Source: CBDFLD01 sp965249005
Lineage (GTDB): Bacteria > Acidobacteriota > UBA6911
Reading direction: 5' to 3'
DNA: 64,000 bases
Assembly: GCA_965249005.1 (NCBI GenBank)
Contig: CBDFLD010000012.1
Span: forward strand, 124,001-188,000
Shown: one piece after another, positions 18,066-27,100 of the stretch
Position numbering within the stretch: the first letter of the stretch is position 1
How the letters are laid out: each line of letters opens with the position of its first letter
The notes under the pieces: generated by a model
What the model was told of the DNA's origin: nothing
The model's database searches: none
Seen by the model: the letters and a program-made list of their open reading frames with translations, nothing else
Translations under genes and position numbers: made by a program

Positions 18066-19274
18066 ATGAAGATGCACTCGATTCGCGTAGGAATCATAGC
18101 TCCAACGGCTGAGGTTCATGATGCACTTCGACCCGTGATCGAGTCCACGGGCAAGGCCACTGTCAGCCTGCAGGAGTACCAATATTGTTCAAAAACGACG
18201 GACGTTCCGGTCAGGAAAGTCATTGAGAATCGCCCCGATATTCTTATGGTCGACCTTCAGGATCCAGAAGACGCTATCGCAACCCTTTCCGTGATGCATC
18301 TGGCTGTTCCAAACGTAGGTCTCTTCGCCACCTCGGATTCCAGCGATTCGCAACTGATCGTCGACACCGTGCGTGCCGGTGCTCGCGAGTTTTTGGTTCG
18401 ACCTATTTCTGCTTCGCTCGTTTCTGAGGCCATTTCGAGGTTTGCCGCCGAGAAACACAAGCACTCACCCGTAGACACCGCCGAAAACGAGATCTACTGT
18501 GTGATCTCAGCAAAAGGGGGATCTGGTGCAACCAGCATTGCCATCAACCTTGCTGTTGCGGTTGCGGGTCTGCCAGAGACCCGAGTCTCCTTGATTGATC
18601 TGAACAATCCATTGGGTGACATGGGAGCTTATCTCAACCTCAGAAGCAAATTCAATACGTCTGATGCGTTGGATGCCACGGATCGACTAGACCCGATACT
18701 GCTGGAATCTTTTATGACATCCGCTTTTGGAATCTCCGTGCTTCCCGCAGTGCGAGAGTTCCATCCCGAAGAGCCTGGAAAGGCCGCACAACTGATCAAG
18801 CTACTCGAGGTACTCAACGAAACGTACACCCATTCCTTCATTGATCTTCAATCTTCTACGAGTGAGGATCAACGGTCGATGATTTTCGACAAATGCACAG
18901 GCGTCATTATCGTTTTTACTCCGGACTTGCCCGGTATTTCGCGGGCAGACCGACTGCTCCAACATATCAAGGCGAGACATGGTAGCGAGAAGCTGCATCT
19001 GTTGCTGAATCGAAACAGTCGGCAGGTCGATTTCACGGATAGGGGAATCGAAGAGACATTGCAGTTCCCGATCTGCTGGAAGTTGCCGAATAATTACAAA
19101 GCGTCCATTCGAGCTTTGAATGAGGGGAAGCCGGTCGTTTCGATGAACCATTCGTCCTTGTCCTCAAACTACAAACAACTTGCCCAGCAGCTGACCGGGC
19201 TAACGATGCCCAAAAAGGAACGTTGGTTCTCCTTGAGGGTTCTCCAGAGAGGGGGAGCAAGTCTAGATGGATAG
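18066..19274 (+). CDS. tadZ: TadZ/CpaE pilus-localisation ATPase
   Basis: 402 residues from ATG 18066. Residues 1-125 form a receiver-like domain (ILMVDLQDPEDAIATLSVMH, GAREFLVRPISASLV). A ParA/MinD-type ATPase follows, with deviant P-loop SAKGGSGATSIAINLA near residue 150 and VSLIDLNNPLGDMGAYLN as switch region. TadZ/CpaE proteins set the polar location of the Tad secretion machine. The stop overlaps the tadA start by 8 bp, pointing to coupled translation. Confidence 0.9.
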   Translation: MKMHSIRVGIIAPTAEVHDALRPVIESTGKATVSLQEYQYCSKTTDVPVRKVIENRPDILMVDLQDPEDAIATLSVMHLAVPNVGLFATSDSSDSQLIVDTVRAGAREFLVRPISASLVSEAISRFAAEKHKHSPVDTAENEIYCVISAKGGSGATSIAINLAVAVAGLPETRVSLIDLNNPLGDMGAYLNLRSKFNTSDALDATDRLDPILLESFMTSAFGISVLPAVREFHPEEPGKAAQLIKLLEVLNETYTHSFIDLQSSTSEDQRSMIFDKCTGVIIVFTPDLPGISRADRLLQHIKARHGSEKLHLLLNRNSRQVDFTDRGIEETLQFPICWKLPNNYKASIRALNEGKPVVSMNHSSLSSNYKQLAQQLTGLTMPKKERWFSLRVLQRGGASLDG

Positions 19275-20571
19275 GTCTAGTCTCAATCGGCCGAGTCGAG
19301 AGTTTTTTCAACAGCTCAAAGAGGCGTTGCACGCAGAAGTTCTCCAAGCAATGGACCTCGAGAGTCTGCGCCTTCTTGAGGAGGAGGTAGCCCGTGAACG
19401 AGTGAATGAGAAGATTCTAGAGTTATTGGATCGTGACAAGCAACCGCTGACCGGAGAAGAACGTGCTCGACTGGCGCGTGCAGTGTTGGATGAGCTTTTT
19501 GGACTTGGGCCATTAGAGCCTCTATTGGAGGATCGTGAAGTTTCAGATGTTCTGGTCAACGGAGCTTATGAAGTCTACGTCGAGCGCCACGGATTGCTTT
19601 CGCGCACAGAGGTTCGATTCAACGATGATCCTCATCTCTTGCGCATTATCAATCGGATCGTATCGCGAGTGGGTCGTCGAGTAGACGAATCGTCGCCGAT
19701 GGCGGACGCGCGACTTCAAGACGGATCTCGCGTGAATGTCATCATACCACCGTTGGCGCTCAACGGTCCCGTGGTCTCGATTCGAAGGTTCGGGATCGAC
19801 CCCTTGAAGGCGGAGGATCTCGTCAAGAACGAGACGCTGACGCCTGAGATGCTAGAACTATTGAGTGCCTGTGTCGAGGGCAAGCTCAATATTCTGATTT
19901 CCGGCGGCACAGGCGCAGGGAAGACGACGATTCTCAATGTCCTTTCAGCCTTCGTTCCAGGTAATGAACGGATCATCACGATAGAAGACGCAGCAGAGCT
20001 TCAACTCAAACAAGAGCACGTTGTGCGTTTGGAAACCCGCCCTCCGAACATCGAAGGACGAGGCGCGGTGAAGCAGCGTCAGTTGGTGATCAATGCTTTG
20101 CGAATGAGACCCGATCGGATCATCGTGGGAGAGGTCCGGGGTGAGGAAGCCGTGGACATGTTGCAGGCTATGAACACCGGTCACGAAGGGTCCATGACCA
20201 CTATTCATGCTAATGGCCCTCGGGATTCGCTCAGCCGGATCGAGACAATGGTCTCGATGGCGAATCTGAACTTGCCGGATAAGGCTGTGCGACATCAGAT
20301 TGCTGCGGGTATCGACCTCGTGATTCAAGCAAGCCGAATGCCGGATGGATCACGAAAGGTCACGAGTATATCCGAGATTGTTGGCATGGAGGGGTCCATC
20401 ATTACGATGCAAGAGCTGTTCCTTTTCGAGCGGCAGGGCTATACCGAGGGAAGGAAAGTCAAAGGTCGATATCGAGCAACAGGGATCCGGCCGAAATTCA
20501 GCGAGAGACTATTGGCAGCTGGGATCCGGTTGGACGTTGATATGTTTGCCTCCGAGTTACTGGTCAATTAA
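19267..20571 (+). CDS. tadA: TadA/CpaF secretion ATPase
   Basis: 434 residues. N-terminal helical region, then the type II/IV secretion ATPase core: Walker A SGGTGAGKTTILN at about 212-220, ITIEDAAELQL (Asp/Glu box), MRPDRIIVGEVRGEEA (Walker B), and TGHEGSMTTIHANGPRD (His box). Motifs and length are complete. It powers pilus assembly with TadB and TadC. The ATG overlaps the tadZ stop. It is the most intact part of the Tad locus. Confidence 0.95.
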   Translation: MDRSSLNRPSREFFQQLKEALHAEVLQAMDLESLRLLEEEVARERVNEKILELLDRDKQPLTGEERARLARAVLDELFGLGPLEPLLEDREVSDVLVNGAYEVYVERHGLLSRTEVRFNDDPHLLRIINRIVSRVGRRVDESSPMADARLQDGSRVNVIIPPLALNGPVVSIRRFGIDPLKAEDLVKNETLTPEMLELLSACVEGKLNILISGGTGAGKTTILNVLSAFVPGNERIITIEDAAELQLKQEHVVRLETRPPNIEGRGAVKQRQLVINALRMRPDRIIVGEVRGEEAVDMLQAMNTGHEGSMTTIHANGPRDSLSRIETMVSMANLNLPDKAVRHQIAAGIDLVIQASRMPDGSRKVTSISEIVGMEGSIITMQELFLFERQGYTEGRKVKGRYRATGIRPKFSERLLAAGIRLDVDMFASELLVN

Positions 20572-20916
20572 GAGTTCAACATGATCAAGGTAGTCGAATG
20601 AATACCCTCTTAATAGCTGGCCTGATATTTGTCATCACCTTGGGTCTTTCGGTCGGTGCCATTTATCTGTTTTTCGAGATTCCAGCGAGAAAGGACGCGG
20701 CGAAACGTCGACTGGAAGCCCTGAAGGAGACATCGCCGACGTCGAAGTCGAACGATGCGGGGACAGCTATTTTTCAGGAGAATGCTCTTAGCGAAGTCAC
20801 GTTTATCCGTCAGTTTTTGCTGCAACTTCCGGTTTCGGTCAAACTTCATTTGTTCCTTCAACAGGCGGCTGTGAATCTCACTCCCGGTAGATTAGTCCTT
20901 TTCTGCGTGCTGCTAG

Positions 20917-22770
20917 ACCTTAGTCCAGCGTGATTTTTTGCATGAGGAGGAAGAAAAGCCCTGGAACGTGCGCCGTTACGGGATAAAATGCGTTTGATAT
21001 ATTTACAAGACATCCCGAAAGGAGCACATTCCAGGTGAATAAAAGAAACCACAGAATCCTCCTCCGAGACAAGCAAAATCTTACACGCCGGTTGGAAAGA
21101 AATCAGTTTGAGGACCGGTCCGATCCTATGTTCAAGGACTCCAACACCTACTACGAGATCGCCGAGAGAACGCGCGCCATCGGATCTGGTGGTATCGGAG
21201 CCATTCACAAGCTCGTGTGTAAGCTTGGATTGGACAAAGATATCAACAGAAACATCGTTTTGCTCAAGTACCACTTTCCTTACTGGGAATCCGATCATGT
21301 ACTGAACATCGCATACAACGTCTTGTCGGGTGGAACCTGTCTCGAAGATATCGAGCGGTTGCGCCAGGATGAGACCTACATGAACGGACTGGGAGCCGAG
21401 AGGATTCCGGATCCCACGACGGCTGGAGATTTCCTCCGTCGTTTCGATGAGGATTGGATCTTCGGACTTCAGGAAACCATCAATGAAACCCGAACCAAGG
21501 TGTGGAAGTTGCAGGATGCTTCCTTCCGGAAGGAGGCCATCATCGACGTGGACGGGACCGTCGCCGGAACCTTGGGGGAATGCAAGGAAGGAATGGACAT
21601 TGCCTACAACGGGATCTGGGGTTACGCACCGTTGATCGTGACCTTGGCCAATACGAATGAGGTCCTCTATCTGATGAATCGGCCGGGCAACCGTCCCTCT
21701 TCCGACGGAGCGGCCGAGTGGATGGACCGGGCAATCGATCTGGTGTCGTCGGTGTTTACGAAGGTCTGGCTTCGGGGCGACACGGATTTCTCGCTGACGA
21801 GAAACTTCGATCGCTGGGACGAGCGGGTTGGTTTTGTCTTTGGTTATGACGCCAAGCCGAACCTGGTCGGGATGGCCGATGCCCTGCCGGAGAGACAATG
21901 GAAACCGCTCGAGCGGCCTCCTCGTTATGAGGTCAAGAGCGAAGAACGGCGCCGTCCGGAAAACGTCAAAGAACAAGTAATCAAGGAGAGAGAATTCAAG
22001 AACATCCGCCTGCAGAGCGAGCAGGTCGCCGAGTTTGACTATCGTCCCGGACACTGTAAGAAAACCTATCGCATGGTTGTGGTTCGGAAGAACCTCACGA
22101 TCGAAAAGGGGGAGCACCGGCTGTTTGATGAGGTCCGGTACTTCTTCTACATCACCAACGATCGGGAGATGACGATGGGAGAAGTGGTCCTTTTTGCCAA
22201 CGATCGCTGCAACCAGGAAAACGTCATCGGTCAGCTCAAGAGTGGAGTGAACGCCTTGAGGATGCCTTCGGACAGTCTGGTATCGAACTGGGCCTACATG
22301 GTCATCGCATCGCTGGCGTGGAATCTGAAGGCCTGGTATGGCCTGGTGACGCAGGCGCCGACAGTACGTCGTGATATCTTGAGGATGGAGTTCAAACGCT
22401 TCCTGGTGAACTTTGTGCAAATACCCTGTCAGATTGTAAGAACCGGTCGTCGCCTCGTTTACAGGATATTGGCCTATAGCAAGCATCTCGAAACCTTTTT
22501 GGCGACGTTCGACTATATCAGGCAACTCAGGTTTACTTGAAGGCGCCTCGCCGGCGGGTGAGCCCGTACCCCCGGCGGAGCAAGAGTGGCGGGCGAAAGG
22601 AAGGGCATAACAGAGACAAACAAGATCAAGTGATCCAGACAACCAATGGAAGGTTTGTCTCTTGTGTTTCTCTTTGCTTTCCCTGTTACGCACAAGGAGC
22701 TGAAATCCACGAGATATTCGGAAAAGGCAAACGATTTTCCGAGCGAGCTCATACCTCGCTTATTTTGGGG
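20917..22770 (+). mobile_element. IS1380-family element, copy 2 (1,854 bp), inside tadB
   Basis: Inverted relative to copies 1, 3 and 4. CTAG at 20913-20916 and 22771-22774; in transposon orientation the duplication reads CTAGC on both sides. The variable base 1,799 bp from the left end is G here and in copy 4, A in copies 1 and 3. Transposase runs in the same direction as tadB. Confidence 0.95.
21035..22540 (+). CDS. IS1380-family transposase (copy 2)
   Basis: 501 residues, protein sequence identical to copies 1 and 4, with the same D-D-E motifs (IIDVDGTVAG, RGDTDFS, ENVIGQLKSG). GAAAGGAG precedes the start. Placed in the sense direction in tadB, so tad transcription would also read the transposase. 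Confidence 0.95.
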   Translation: MNKRNHRILLRDKQNLTRRLERNQFEDRSDPMFKDSNTYYEIAERTRAIGSGGIGAIHKLVCKLGLDKDINRNIVLLKYHFPYWESDHVLNIAYNVLSGGTCLEDIERLRQDETYMNGLGAERIPDPTTAGDFLRRFDEDWIFGLQETINETRTKVWKLQDASFRKEAIIDVDGTVAGTLGECKEGMDIAYNGIWGYAPLIVTLANTNEVLYLMNRPGNRPSSDGAAEWMDRAIDLVSSVFTKVWLRGDTDFSLTRNFDRWDERVGFVFGYDAKPNLVGMADALPERQWKPLERPPRYEVKSEERRRPENVKEQVIKEREFKNIRLQSEQVAEFDYRPGHCKKTYRMVVVRKNLTIEKGEHRLFDEVRYFFYITNDREMTMGEVVLFANDRCNQENVIGQLKSGVNALRMPSDSLVSNWAYMVIASLAWNLKAWYGLVTQAPTVRRDILRMEFKRFLVNFVQIPCQIVRTGRRLVYRILAYSKHLETFLATFDYIRQLRFT

Positions 22771-23443
22771 CTAGCGTCGGTCGCAATAGTCTTGGGCATG
22801 TTGGTGGCCCTTCCTGTGATTCTAAGCATTCTTCTTGCTGTCGGGACTGGTTCCATTCCTTTCTTGGTGGTGGCGATAAAGCGTCACAGACGTTTCCTTA
22901 TGTTCGAGGAGCAGTCCCCGGAAGCAATCGACTTTCTCGCCCGTGCGGTGCGGGCGGGGTTTGCGTTCACGGCAGGACTAAGTCTGATCGCAACGGAAAT
23001 GGAGGAACCGGTCGCGGGCGAATTCCGCAAGACCTATGACCAGCAGAACTTGGGTTTGCCATTGCGGGAGGCTTTTCGGAATCTGACGCGTCGAATGCCG
23101 CTTTCAGACGTACAAATATTCGTCACCGCGCTAACGATTCAGGGCGAAGCGGGCGGAAATCTAGCGGAGATCTTGGATAACCTTTCAAATGTCGTGCGGG
23201 AACGGTTCAAACTTGTGCGGCAGGTAAAGGCGTTGACGGCACAGGGAAGATTGACCCTGTACATCTTGATCGCTGTGCCACCGATTGCCGGGGTGTCGAT
23301 GTTCTTGTTGAACGCGGAGTATGTGTCCGTTCTTTTCGAAGACCCGATTGGGCGTCAAGCCCTGATGGTCGCTGCAGTGCTTCAGGTAATCGGCTATTTC
23401 ATAATCCGAAAGATCGTGGAACCAAAAGTTTAGGAGAACACGC

Positions 23444-24361
23444 GTGAATGTTTCATTCGTCATATTCGGAGTGGGATTGCTTCTTTTCGCGGGTGTATTT
23501 TCTTTAGGATACGCGGTTCTTAGCGGCGTAAATCTCTCAAAACGGTTGCACGCCTCGGATGAGCGAGAGAACCGGAAGATTGGCTTTGATGTGGCCGCGG
23601 TCCTAAAGAGATCAGAGAAACTGATAAGACCGCTGGCAAAGATCGTGCCGCGCTCTCCCGAGGAGATGTCCCGGCAGGAACGTAGGTTGGTGGCGGCTGG
23701 AATCCGGCGGCGTGACGGGCCCGTGCTCTTTCACGGAAGCAAGTTGGTGCTGGCGGTCTTACTGGTTGTCGCGTTCATCGTGACTGGTCGGTTCAGTATC
23801 AATCCGCTGCTCTTCACGCTCTTGCCTTTATTGCTGGGGGCATTGCTACCTGATTTATGGCTCACTCGACGAATAGCGAAGCGTAAAGGACGGCTGCTAC
23901 TAGCCATTCCGGATGCCCTGGATCTAACGGTGGTGTGTGTGGAGGCGGGATTGAGTTTGGATCAGGCCCTTATGAGAATCTCTCGAGAACTCCGTCCGAG
24001 CTATCCGGACCTAGGCGATGAGCTCTACCTCTATGAACTGGAAGTGAATGCAGGTCGAAAGCGTGACGAAGCGCTACGCAACTTGGGCAAGCGAAGCGAT
24101 GTGGAGGACCTCAAGTCACTTGTCGCCGTTCTGGTTCAGGCGGACCGTTTTGGAGTCAGCGTGGCGCAGTCTTTGCGCATCTTTGCCGAGAGCATGCGAA
24201 CGAAGCGGCGCCAGCGTGCCGAGGAGCGCGCTGCAAAAATGGCGATAAAGATGGTGCCGGCGCTCGTCTTTTTCATTCTTCCCGGCATTTTTGTTGTCAT
24301 CATCGGTCCCGCTATCATCACCGCGGTGAGGCATCTTTTACCTGCTTTGTCAGGTCAATAA
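23444..24361 (+). CDS. tadC: TadC-like inner-membrane pilus protein
   Basis: 305 residues, GTG start with TAGGAGAA upstream, 10 bp after tadB. One N-terminal TM helix, two central TM helices (VLAVLLVVAFIVTGRF and LLFTLLPLLLGALLPDLWL), a cytoplasmic T2SS-F domain (IPDALDLTVVCVEAGLSLDQ, LKSLVAVLVQADRFGVSVAQ, RAEERAAKMAIKM) and a C-terminal TM helix. Partner of TadB in the pilus platform. Confidence 0.92.
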   Translation: MNVSFVIFGVGLLLFAGVFSLGYAVLSGVNLSKRLHASDERENRKIGFDVAAVLKRSEKLIRPLAKIVPRSPEEMSRQERRLVAAGIRRRDGPVLFHGSKLVLAVLLVVAFIVTGRFSINPLLFTLLPLLLGALLPDLWLTRRIAKRKGRLLLAIPDALDLTVVCVEAGLSLDQALMRISRELRPSYPDLGDELYLYELEVNAGRKRDEALRNLGKRSDVEDLKSLVAVLVQADRFGVSVAQSLRIFAESMRTKRRQRAEERAAKMAIKMVPALVFFILPGIFVVIIGPAIITAVRHLLPALSGQ

Positions 24362-24377
24362 CAAACAGGAGATAATA

Positions 24378-24476
24378 ATGGATCCAACCACGATCATGCG
24401 AATTGTTGCAGCGGTTCTATTTGCCGTTGTATTGGTAGTTCTGGTAGCACGAATGAAAAAGCAGCGGCGCGATTAG
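24378..24476 (+). CDS. 32-residue membrane peptide of the Tad operon
   Basis: MDPTTIMRIVAAVLFAVVLV begins a peptide with one transmembrane helix and a basic tail (MKKQRRD). ACAGGAGATAATA is an excellent ribosome binding site at the right distance. The 16-bp spacing from tadC and 2-bp spacing to the next gene support translation. No homology claim is made; its place suggests a small accessory membrane subunit. Confidence 0.65.
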   Translation: MDPTTIMRIVAAVLFAVVLVVLVARMKKQRRD

Positions 24477-24766
24477 CGATGTCCGTGATGCTCTCGAGCC
24501 ATTACCGTGTTTTGAATCGAGATAAGCGCACTATTTTGGCCAGCAACATGGAAGTTGCGTCAACCGCCTGGGGTCGAATCAGGGGCCTTTTAGGTCGTTC
24601 GCGGATAGAGTTCTCTCCCGGCAAGGGACTGTGGATTACTCCGTCTCAAGGAATCCACACGATTGGAATGTCTTTTCCAATCGATGTGGTTTACCTGGAT
24701 CGCTTCCGGCGGGTCCTCCGTACGTACCATCGTTTGGAACCGTTGAGAGTCGCTGCGCTGAGTCTA

Positions 24767-26101
24767 GCAGGCTGATGAAAAATCCGGTTTTGTGCCGAGA
24801 TTGTTTCCGAACATGAACTTCGGCATCGATTGACTCTATTTTGGCAGGGGATATGAGGGTCTGGATTGGCACGGCGCATGCGTTAGGCCGCTCATCAAAT
24901 GCTCGGACGAAGTCCACCCTGCTCCAATCACGGCTTTGCCTCCATCAGGTTTCTCATCCGGACAAGGTTGTAGGCAGCCACTCCGAAAGTGAACATCCAG
25001 CCGACACGGTCCACACCACGATGTCTTGTCTTACGCAACATACCCACAGTTTTCAGCCAACCAAAGATCTCCTCAACCCGCTTGCGTTTTCTCTGACTGA
25101 CGGCGTAGCCCGGATGGCGGGTCGTTCTCTCGTCAATGGCGCTCCTACGGTTTTTGTTATTCTGCGCCACGTGTGGAGTCACCTTGCGACGTCGACTCTC
25201 TCTGATAAATGCTTTCGTGTCGTAGGCCTTGTCTGCACCTACGGTAATTTGATTTCTGCCGGGCAGATCGTCAAGCATATCCAGCGCAGCTTCCCGTTCT
25301 GCTGTTCCCGTTGCCCGCGTGACCCGCACATTCACCGCAAGACCGTTTCGGTTTTCCATCGTGACATGGCCCAGGTAGCACAACTTCGACTGCTGGCCTT
25401 TGGCCTTTTTGTACAGACGGGCATCTGGATCCGTCGTCGACTGATGCGTATCATTCGATCTCTTCTCACCCTTGAAATCCACCGTTGGATTTCCAGAACC
25501 ATCCGTCGGCTTGCTGGGGCGGCTACCTTTCTTCTTGAAGCTCTTCTGTCCTGCCCATGCCTCTACCAGGGTCCCATCCACTGTAAAATGCTCGTCCGAC
25601 AGGATGCTCTGAGCACGGGCGTGGCAAAGGACGCGTTCAAAGAAGGCCCTGGCGATGTCTCCCTCCAGAAGTCGGTCCCGATTCTTGCTGAAGACGGTCG
25701 CGTCCCAGATCGGATCATCCATGCTCAAACCAACGAACCAACGGTACAGAAGATTGTAGTCCAACTGCTCCATGAGCATCCGTTCGCTCCGGACCGAGTA
25801 CAAGACCTGAAGCAACAAGGCTCGGAGCAACTTCTCCGGAGCCACCGAAGGACGGCCGACTTTTGCGTAAAGAACCTCGAATCGAGGCGACAGTTCTTGC
25901 AGAATGACATCGACCATGGTTCGAATGGATCTCAGCGGGTGTTCGTTCGGCACTCGTTTCTCGGCCGAGATGTAGCTGAACATCCCGTCTTGCTTTTCGT
26001 CCGGTCCGCGCATCGGTTTCTCCTCGAAGGAATCATCAATAAGAGGGTTCATATTGAAGATGCACGAAAACCGATTTAGTTGGAGTTTTTCAGCATCCTG
26101 C
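24767..26101 (-). mobile_element. IS5-family element (about 1,335 bp) inside DUF192 gene
   Basis: Ends are GCAGGCTGATGAAAAA and, on the other strand, GCAGGATGCTGAAAAA (14 of 16 identical). Flanks are TCTA at left and TAAG at right. If the terminal G belongs to the element the duplication is TA; if not, the flanks are CTAG and CTAA, an imperfect YTAR-type site. Single transposase gene on the minus strand. Confidence 0.85.
24928..26052 (-). CDS. IS5-family transposase
   Basis: 374 residues. DUF772-type N-terminal domain (GRPSVAPEKLLRALLLQVLY, LDYNLLYRWFVGLSMDDPIW) and a DDE_Tnp_1 catalytic core (DGTLVEAWAGQKSFKKK, ITVGADKAYDTKAFI, RKRKRVEEIFGWLKTVGMLR). Full length with all three acidic positions visible. 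It runs opposite to the interrupted DUF192 gene. Confidence 0.92.
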   Translation of the reverse strand: MNPLIDDSFEEKPMRGPDEKQDGMFSYISAEKRVPNEHPLRSIRTMVDVILQELSPRFEVLYAKVGRPSVAPEKLLRALLLQVLYSVRSERMLMEQLDYNLLYRWFVGLSMDDPIWDATVFSKNRDRLLEGDIARAFFERVLCHARAQSILSDEHFTVDGTLVEAWAGQKSFKKKGSRPSKPTDGSGNPTVDFKGEKRSNDTHQSTTDPDARLYKKAKGQQSKLCYLGHVTMENRNGLAVNVRVTRATGTAEREAALDMLDDLPGRNQITVGADKAYDTKAFIRESRRRKVTPHVAQNNKNRRSAIDERTTRHPGYAVSQRKRKRVEEIFGWLKTVGMLRKTRHRGVDRVGWMFTFGVAAYNLVRMRNLMEAKP

Positions 26102-27100
26102 TAAGGGCCAAGAGCGTTCTCGAGCTACCAGCCGGAACCCTCGAGGAGAGCCGCACCAGTGTCGGCGACGTACTTGAATTTGCCGTGTCGTCAGAAGGTT
26201 AACCAATGCGTACCCGAGTGCTAGCGGTCTTATGTCTTTGTGTCGCGGTTTCTTTCAATCTCTACTGTCACAAAACGAAGACAGAGTTTGTTCGCGTTCC
26301 CCGTCCCAAAGAGTCCGTTTCGAGTATCTCACAGCAGGCACTATCCGAGTATGTTCGAGTTGTCATCAAGGTGTCTGCCGAGAACACCCCGGAAAACGTC
26401 GAGGCTCGCGAGCAGCTCTTTCAAGGAAGACCGGAGTTGGGTGTCCTGTGGAGCGATGCCGTGGCCGGGTCGAGTGACTTGGAGAGCCTCCGCGTTCTCG
26501 CCGATGCCCTGACCGCTGAGAAACTGTACGCCGACGCGTTCAGTTTGTATCAGAGGATCCGGGTGATCGAAGGACCCAGCGCAGAGGTGGAAGTCGCGCT
26601 TGCCCGTATTTGGGACGCATGGAGGGATCACGTTGAGGCTCAACAGCATGCAGAACGAGCCGTGCGGCTGGATCCATCGTCAGCCATGGCGCTGGATACG
26701 TTGGCAAGGATCTTCTTGCACAAGTCGGAAGTGAGTCGCGCGCGCTCAACCTTCAGCAGGGCATTGCTTCTGGCGCCGGACGACCCATTGTTGTTGGGAA
26801 ACATCGGATACTGTTACCTCCTGGAGGGCGAATGGGCGAAGGCTCGAGTGTATCTCGAGCGCTCGGTCAGAATTGATGACTCCATCGTTGAAACCCGCAA
26901 CAACCTAGGAGTGGCCCTGGCAAGTCTTCACGACTCCGTTGGAGCTTTTGGGCATTTCGCTGCGGCGGGCGGGCCGGCGGCAGCCCACAACAATCTGGGT
27001 GTCGTTTACCTGGGAAACGGGCAATGGGAGGCAGCCGCAGACGAATTTCGCTCGGCGCTCGCGATTGAGCCACGTTACGAGCGTGCGGAAGTCAACCTAG

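Larger units (their letters stand above)
20598..23433 (+). pseudogene. tadB: tadB, inner-membrane pilus protein, split by IS1380 copy 2
   Basis: The 5' part (20598-20916) encodes an N-terminal TM helix and linker up to LVLFCVLL. The 3' part (22775-23433) gives ASVAIVLGMLVALPVILS, LDFLARAVRAGFAF-type motifs (EAIDFLARAVRAGFAFTAGL) and the two C-terminal TM helices of the T2SS-F family. Removing the IS and one CTAG restores a single 325-residue frame (CTA GCG), normal for TadB. As it stands the first part ends inside the IS (LLDLSPA, stop 20933). The second part is in frame with an open stretch of the IS starting at a TTG at 22537 (298 codons), which might give a partial protein. Confidence 0.93.
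24479..26202 (+). pseudogene. DUF192 protein, split by an IS5-type element
   Basis: The 5' part (24479-24766) has the DUF192 core GRSRIEFSPGKGLWITPSQG, IGMSFPIDVVYLDRFRRV. The 3' part (26104-26202) gives RAKSVLELPAGTLEESRTSV, the typical C-terminal LELPAG motif. Removing the element and one TA copy restores a 128-residue frame (CTA AGG), normal for DUF192. Members are often found in Tad operons. The remaining ORF stops at LSLAG (24775), so the protein lacks its conserved end. Confidence 0.92.
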
